From assembly GCF_012927445.1 (NCBI RefSeq), contig NZ_JABBPD010000008.1, forward strand, positions 186,001 through 250,000: a DNA stretch of 64,000 bases. The letters are read 5' to 3'. The DNA is from Rhodoferax sp. GTDB lineage: Bacteria > Pseudomonadota > Gammaproteobacteria > Burkholderiales > Burkholderiaceae_C. This document shows, in pieces, positions 60,383 to 64,000 of this stretch. The first letter of the stretch is position 1, and each line of letters starts with the position of its first letter. The notes below the pieces were generated by a model. It saw only the letters and a program-made list of their open reading frames with translations, had not been told where the DNA came from and did no database searches. Made by a program: the position numbers and the translations under genes.

Positions 60383-61297
60383 ATGGCCAGTAGCCTGCTT
60401 GCACTCATTGATGACATTGCCACGGTACTGGACGACGTGGCCTTGTTGACCAAAGTGGCCGCCAAGAAAACCGCGGGCGTGCTGGGAGACGATCTGGCCC
60501 TGAACGCGCAGCAGGTGGCGGGTGTCAACGCGGACCGTGAGTTGCCGGTGGTCTGGGCTGTGTGCAAAGGCTCGTTTGTCAATAAAGCCATTTTGGTGCC
60601 GTCCGCGCTAGCCATCAGCGCACTGGCCCCGTGGGCGGTGACCCCGATTTTGATGATCGGTGGTGCCTATTTGTGTTTCGAAGGCTTCGAGAAACTGGCA
60701 CACAAGTTTCTCAGCAGTGAGGCGGAAGAGGCCGTCCACCGCGAACAACTGGTGCAGGCGCTGGCCGATCCGTCGATCGATCTGCTTGCGCTGGAAAAAG
60801 ACAAAATCAAGGGCGCTGTTCGGACCGATTTCATTTTGTCGGCCGAGATCATTGCCATCACGTTGGGCACCGTTCAAAACAGCCCGCTCGCGACGCAAGT
60901 GACCGTCCTGAGCGGCATCGCCGTGGTGATGACGGCGGGTGTCTATGGTCTGGTGGCCGGCATTGTGAAGCTGGATGATCTAGGGCTCCACCTCAGTCAT
61001 CAAGTCGGAGATGGCGTGGCTATGCGGCTTCAACGCAGTGTGGGGCGCGGTATTCTCATAGCGGCGCCGTACCTCATGAAGGGCTTGTCTGTTGCCGGAA
61101 CGGTCGCCATGTTTCTGGTCGGCGGCGGTATCTTGACACACGGCATTCCGGCTGCACATCATGTGATTGAGCAATGGAGTGTGGGCGCGGGCGCGACTAT
61201 GCAACCGCTGATTGCTTTGACCCTGGATGGCGTGGCCGGCCTCGTGGCAGGCGCGGTGGTGCTGGCTTGTGTCACCGGGATCAAAAAGCTGAGCTAG
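60383..61297 (+). CDS. DUF808-family inner-membrane protein
   Basis: This 304-residue protein (YedI-type) starts MASSLLALIDDIATVLDDVA and has LLTKVAAKKTAGVLGDDLA, then about four or five hydrophobic segments (for example AILVPSALAISALAPWAVTP and TVLSGIAVVMTAGVYGLVAG) and a long cytosolic loop with EEAVHREQLVQAL. The family function is unknown, though its conserved basic and acidic membrane residues suggest transport. The ATG at 60383 is chosen since the long upstream extension overlaps the FabH-like gene. Confidence 0.88.
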   Translation: MASSLLALIDDIATVLDDVALLTKVAAKKTAGVLGDDLALNAQQVAGVNADRELPVVWAVCKGSFVNKAILVPSALAISALAPWAVTPILMIGGAYLCFEGFEKLAHKFLSSEAEEAVHREQLVQALADPSIDLLALEKDKIKGAVRTDFILSAEIIAITLGTVQNSPLATQVTVLSGIAVVMTAGVYGLVAGIVKLDDLGLHLSHQVGDGVAMRLQRSVGRGILIAAPYLMKGLSVAGTVAMFLVGGGILTHGIPAAHHVIEQWSVGAGATMQPLIALTLDGVAGLVAGAVVLACVTGIKKLS

Positions 61298-61321
61298 GGT
61301 TTTCCTTAGGTTATTTCGGCC

Positions 61322-61367
61322 GATCGCCCCCATAGAATATGCGGGAATAGCTATTAAAAAGATAGCA
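61322..61367 (+). repeat. Dispersed repeat, copy G
   Basis: GATCGCCCCCATAGAATATG, then CGGGAATAGCTATT and AAAGATAGCA. It lies between the DUF808 gene and the HD-GYP gene, both on the plus strand, and 84 bp before the latter's start. Confidence 0.8.
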
Positions 61368-61450
61368 ATCAAGGGAGCTGACGCGGCGGTTTAATTTATC
61401 GACCTGGTATCTAGTGGCTGTGCTTGGACCCGGTTGCAGGAGGTTTTTTC

Positions 61451-62626
61451 ATGAAAATGTTGAGGCTGCCGCGCTCGAAAGTCCAGATTGGCGCGCCTCT
61501 GCCATGGAGCGTGCGTGATGCACAAGGCCTGCTATTGCTGTCGAGGGGGCATGTTATCGAGAGCGAGCATCAGCTTGCGCTGCTGCTACAGCGCGGTGCC
61601 TTTGTGGATGCTGAAGAAGTCAGGGCAATGGAGCGGGATGCCGAACCCGTGCAGCCCAAGGTCAGCGTACCGCCGCCCAATCTTTTTGGTCTGTGGAATC
61701 AGACGGCAGAAGGCTTGAAAAAGTTGCTGGCCAGCGTGGAGCAAGCGCCTGATTTCGCCGGGCGGCTGGATCAGTTTGCGCAGCACCTCCTGGAACTGGT
61801 CGACAGCAACCCAGACATTGGCATCTACTGCAGTGTCCGCCAGGACAACGCCAAGAATTTTTACTATGGCTACAGCCATTCAGTGCAGACCGCCATGCTG
61901 TGCATTTTGATGGCCCGTCGTCTTAACTGGCCCCGCGATCGCATGATGAGTCTGGTCAAGGCGGCGCTCACCATGAATCTCACAATTTTGGACCTGCAGG
62001 GGCAAATGGCGGCGCAGGATGTTCCCATGAAAGACAAGCAGCGGGCTGCCATTCGCCAGCATCCCGTGCAATCCGTCGCGCTACTTGAGAAAGTTGGCGT
62101 TACCGATACCGACTGGCTGACCGCCATCGCGCAACACCATGAGCGAACGGATGGAACCGGCTATCCGCTGGGCTGCTCGGATGTCTGCGAGCTGGCCATC
62201 GCGTTGCGGGTGGCCGATGTATTCATGGCAAAAATCAGCCCTCGTGCCTTGCGTTCGGCGCTGTCGCCGCAGGAGGCGGTCCGGGAGCTTTATCGCGAGG
62301 ACAAAGGGGGCCCCATATCGACGGCAATCATCAAGGAATTCGGGATCTATCCGCCGGGTGATTTTGTCAAACTCGCCTCGGGCGAACTGGGCATTGTGGT
62401 GCAGCGCACTGGCAATGCGCGGGCACCGATCGTGGCCGCCATCACGGATACGGCCGGGCATCCCGTCGCACGGACCGTCCGCCATGACACCGGGCAACCC
62501 GGCTTTGCGATTGTGGCCAACGCGACGGACAAAGCCATGCTCACCCGTTTGCCGCCTGAACGCTTGTACGGCTTTTCATCTGCCCCGCCAGGACCGTCAA
62601 CTCAGGATCGGCCGCCCACGGCCTAG
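61451..62626 (+). CDS. HD-GYP-like protein lacking the HD dyad
   Basis: This 391-residue protein has a short N-terminal domain (about 1-60, PilZ/DUF3391-like in shape) and an HD-GYP-like domain (about 130-280) with YGYSHSVQTAMLC, RQHPVQSVALL and HHERTDGTGYP. The HD pair expected in ALLHDIG is replaced: the sequence reads AALTMNLTILDLQ. Without that dyad it can hardly be a normal cyclic-di-GMP phosphodiesterase, so it may bind c-di-GMP or act as a scaffold. The ATG at 61451 follows CAGGAGG with a spacing of 7, a strong start; an earlier ATG at 61424 lacks one. Confidence 0.87.
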   Translation: MKMLRLPRSKVQIGAPLPWSVRDAQGLLLLSRGHVIESEHQLALLLQRGAFVDAEEVRAMERDAEPVQPKVSVPPPNLFGLWNQTAEGLKKLLASVEQAPDFAGRLDQFAQHLLELVDSNPDIGIYCSVRQDNAKNFYYGYSHSVQTAMLCILMARRLNWPRDRMMSLVKAALTMNLTILDLQGQMAAQDVPMKDKQRAAIRQHPVQSVALLEKVGVTDTDWLTAIAQHHERTDGTGYPLGCSDVCELAIALRVADVFMAKISPRALRSALSPQEAVRELYREDKGGPISTAIIKEFGIYPPGDFVKLASGELGIVVQRTGNARAPIVAAITDTAGHPVARTVRHDTGQPGFAIVANATDKAMLTRLPPERLYGFSSAPPGPSTQDRPPTA

Positions 62627-62673
62627 TTTCACGGGTTGGCAAGAGCCGCAGGCCGGTTCTGGGTGCAATGGGC

Positions 62674-63144
62674 TCAGACCTCGCCGCCAAACCGCTGGGT
62701 CAGGTTGGCAATGTACTGCTCGATCATTTTTTCGAACTCGGCCTCCACCACGGGTGCCACCACCATTTTTATCAGGCCGGGCAGGGGCAGGGTGAGGTCA
62801 CCGGTGATTTGCAGCACGATGAGGGTGGCTGTTTTCTTGTCTGTAATTTTCCAGCTGCCTGACACCAGGGCGTTGCCTTCACCCTGGACCGGTGTCCAGA
62901 CCACTGTGCCCTTGGCCCTGTTGGCGACGTACTTGGAGGCGTAGATGGTTTGCAGGTTGATCTGGGCGATGCCGATTTTGGCCATTTCCCAGCGATAGAC
63001 ATCGTCTCCGAGGGCGACCAGTTTGTCCACTTTGGGAAAGAAACTGGCCGAGGTGGGTACGTCTGAAAGAACGTCAAAGACATCTTTGGCGCTGGCGTTG
63101 ACTTCAAACTCGTACCCCAGATCGATGTTCACGTTGATGGTCAT
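62674..63144 (-). CDS. SRPBCC-family lipid/ligand-binding protein
   Basis: This 156-residue protein has a START-like SRPBCC fold: VNIDLGYEFEVNASAKDVFDVLSD, PTSASFFPKVDKLVALGDD and a long C-terminal helix (IKMVVAPVVEAEFEKMIEQYI). Such domains hold hydrophobic ligands; none is known here. I chose the ATG at 63144. No normal ribosome binding site precedes it, as the bases upstream (CCTCCC) are the complement of one, but the domain begins there. It converges with the HD-GYP gene. Confidence 0.8.
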   Translation of the reverse strand: MTINVNIDLGYEFEVNASAKDVFDVLSDVPTSASFFPKVDKLVALGDDVYRWEMAKIGIAQINLQTIYASKYVANRAKGTVVWTPVQGEGNALVSGSWKITDKKTATLIVLQITGDLTLPLPGLIKMVVAPVVEAEFEKMIEQYIANLTQRFGGEV

Positions 63145-63225
63145 GGGAGGCTCGCTAATTGATTGATGAGGCGATAAGCTGGGTGATGGTACACGGCGGA
63201 AATCAAGCCGTGTACCATTCTGGCC

Positions 63226-63765
63226 ATGAAGGTTGACCCCGCCATTGTTCAAATTTTTGCCGAAAACGTTCGGGCTGAAGTGCTGGCGCGTCCGCTGGCC
63301 ATCAAGCTTGATCCGGCCATCATTCAGAAAATCAAGCAACAGGTTCCGATTTTCAAGGGCATGACGCCGGACTGCCTGATGCGCACACTCGCCGTTGCTG
63401 AATATTATTCAGTCAAAGCCGGTGAGGTGGTGTTCAAGGAGCAGGATATTGGCGATTCATTTTTTGTCCTGATCGCCGGTGAGGTGCTGGTTGAAAAACT
63501 CAGGAACGGCCAGGTCGTTGAACTGGCCCGGCTCAACGCCGGTCATTGTTTTGGCGAGATGGCGCTGGTTGGCAACCATCTGCGATCCGCGACGGTGCGT
63601 GCTACACGCGACGCCGTCACGATGCGCTTCTATCGGGAACTCGTGGATTCGAACCCCGAAAGTGCGCACATCATCTACCGCAACATTGCCAGCATCCTAG
63701 CCAATCGGCTGGACGAATCCAGCGTGATGCTGGCGGATCTGGTAGGGCAGACGAGGACCAGTTAA
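63226..63765 (+). CDS. Cyclic-nucleotide-binding domain protein
   Basis: This 179-residue protein has a helical N-terminus and a cNMP-binding domain: VFKEQDIGDSFFVLIAGEV, then LNAGHCFGEMALVGNHLRSATVRA (about 100-125), where the FGEMAL and RSATV residues form the phosphate-binding cassette. There is no HTH, so it is not a Crp-type regulator but a likely sensor or scaffold. Its TAA overlaps the stop of the convergent partial gene by 2 bases. Confidence 0.88.
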   Translation: MKVDPAIVQIFAENVRAEVLARPLAIKLDPAIIQKIKQQVPIFKGMTPDCLMRTLAVAEYYSVKAGEVVFKEQDIGDSFFVLIAGEVLVEKLRNGQVVELARLNAGHCFGEMALVGNHLRSATVRATRDAVTMRFYRELVDSNPESAHIIYRNIASILANRLDESSVMLADLVGQTRTS

Positions 63766-64000
63766 GACAGCATGCGGTCTTTTGCAACGAAATACTTGCG
63801 TGCGTAGGCGACCAGTTGTGCGTCGCTTGGATGGTCAATCGTTTCTACACCAACAACCTTGTCAGCCATGGCTTGGTCATGGGCATGAATATGCTTGATC
63901 AGCTGTAATTTTGCTTGGGCAGGGCCAACCACCAAGATCTCTTGAGCACCCGACAAGGCCTCAACGATGGCGTGATAATAGCTTTTGTCTTCGGCTTGAC
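63762..64000 (-). CDS. 3' part of an eRF1/Pelota-like 'translational machinery' protein
   Basis: The frame is open from the right edge to a TAA at 63762-63764. The 79 residues visible include KSYYHAIVEALSGAQEILVV, GPAQAKLQLIKHIHAHDQAM and VVGVETIDHPSDAQLVAYAR. This matches my memory of small proteins in betaproteobacteria called 'translational machinery protein', which resemble the eRF1 C-terminal domain. The N-terminus is outside the window. Its role is unknown. Confidence 0.6.
   Translation of the reverse strand, partial: QAEDKSYYHAIVEALSGAQEILVVGPAQAKLQLIKHIHAHDQAMADKVVGVETIDHPSDAQLVAYARKYFVAKDRMLS

Noticed and set aside
1..64000. CRISPR arrays, tRNA or rRNA genes, insertion sequences, prophage
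   Set aside because: No spaced identical repeats, no cloverleaf sequence and no transposase or phage protein were found on reading; the short repeat family is dispersed, not arrayed.

Overview
The window looks like chromosome of a betaproteobacterium of the Comamonadaceae, most like Rhodoferax or Polaromonas. That is an inference from gene content and protein style, not from a database search. The supports are high but not extreme GC, a class II (cobalamin-dependent) NrdJ with a small uncharacterised partner gene, a narXL-narK1K2-narGHJI block with a parvulin gene, betaproteobacterial YitT, DUF808 and HD-GYP proteins, and a short dispersed repeat present seven times. Nearly all the sequence is coding. 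I see no rRNA, tRNA, CRISPR array, insertion sequence or phage gene.

Layout. 1-4476: the 5' part of a large two-partner-secretion adhesin (minus) diverges from a membrane histidine kinase and OmpR-type regulator pair (plus). The shared intergenic region has three CTTGCAT repeats spaced exactly 10 bp apart. 4507-9776: rmuC, a DEAD-box RNA helicase with a long Gly/Asn/Arg tail, and the ABC-F factor ettA. 9816-16844 (minus): an orphan membrane-anchored TAXI binding protein, a P1-family peptidase, then a copper-handling cluster (small Cys/His protein, TolC-like, multicopper oxidase, cupredoxin, DUF411, CusF-like). 16891-20070 (minus): gltIJKL for acidic amino-acid uptake, with a hairpin terminator between gltI and gltJ. 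20507-26840: acyl-CoA ligase, voltage-gated-type ion channel, beta-lactamase-fold hydrolase, a yitT pseudogene with an internal deletion, hemerythrin, a 2OG-Fe dioxygenase and a universal stress protein.

26859-30430: nrdJ with an FNR-like box at the expected -41.5 position of its putative promoter, and a divergent small gene. 30436-44617 (minus): a complete nitrate-respiration locus reading narX-narL-narK1-narK2-narG-narH-narJ-narI-parvulin-carbonic anhydrase. With hemerythrin, oxygen-independent ribonucleotide reductase and a five-heme cytochrome, it suggests a facultative anaerobe living at oxic/anoxic boundaries. 44646-54909 (mostly minus): thiolase, SDR, pseudouridine synthase, a PAS hybrid kinase, two very small ORFs, a 5'-nucleotidase, the multiheme cytochrome, a ribbon-helix-helix protein and a DJ-1/PfpI protein. 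55091-64000: M14-type peptidase, alpha/beta hydrolase, CYTH-CHAD protein, acetyltransferase, FabH-like synthase, DUF808 protein, an HD-GYP protein lacking the HD dyad, an SRPBCC protein, a cyclic-nucleotide-binding protein and a 3' fragment of a probable eRF1-like protein.

The most unusual signal is the dispersed ~47-bp repeat (CTAGCCCCCGT...TAGCTAT...ATAGCA). Two copies lie inside genes of the copper cluster and are read in the same frame: one supplies nearly the whole signal peptide of the cupredoxin, the other lies inside the small Cys/His protein. Another copy separates narK2 from narG inside the nitrate operon.
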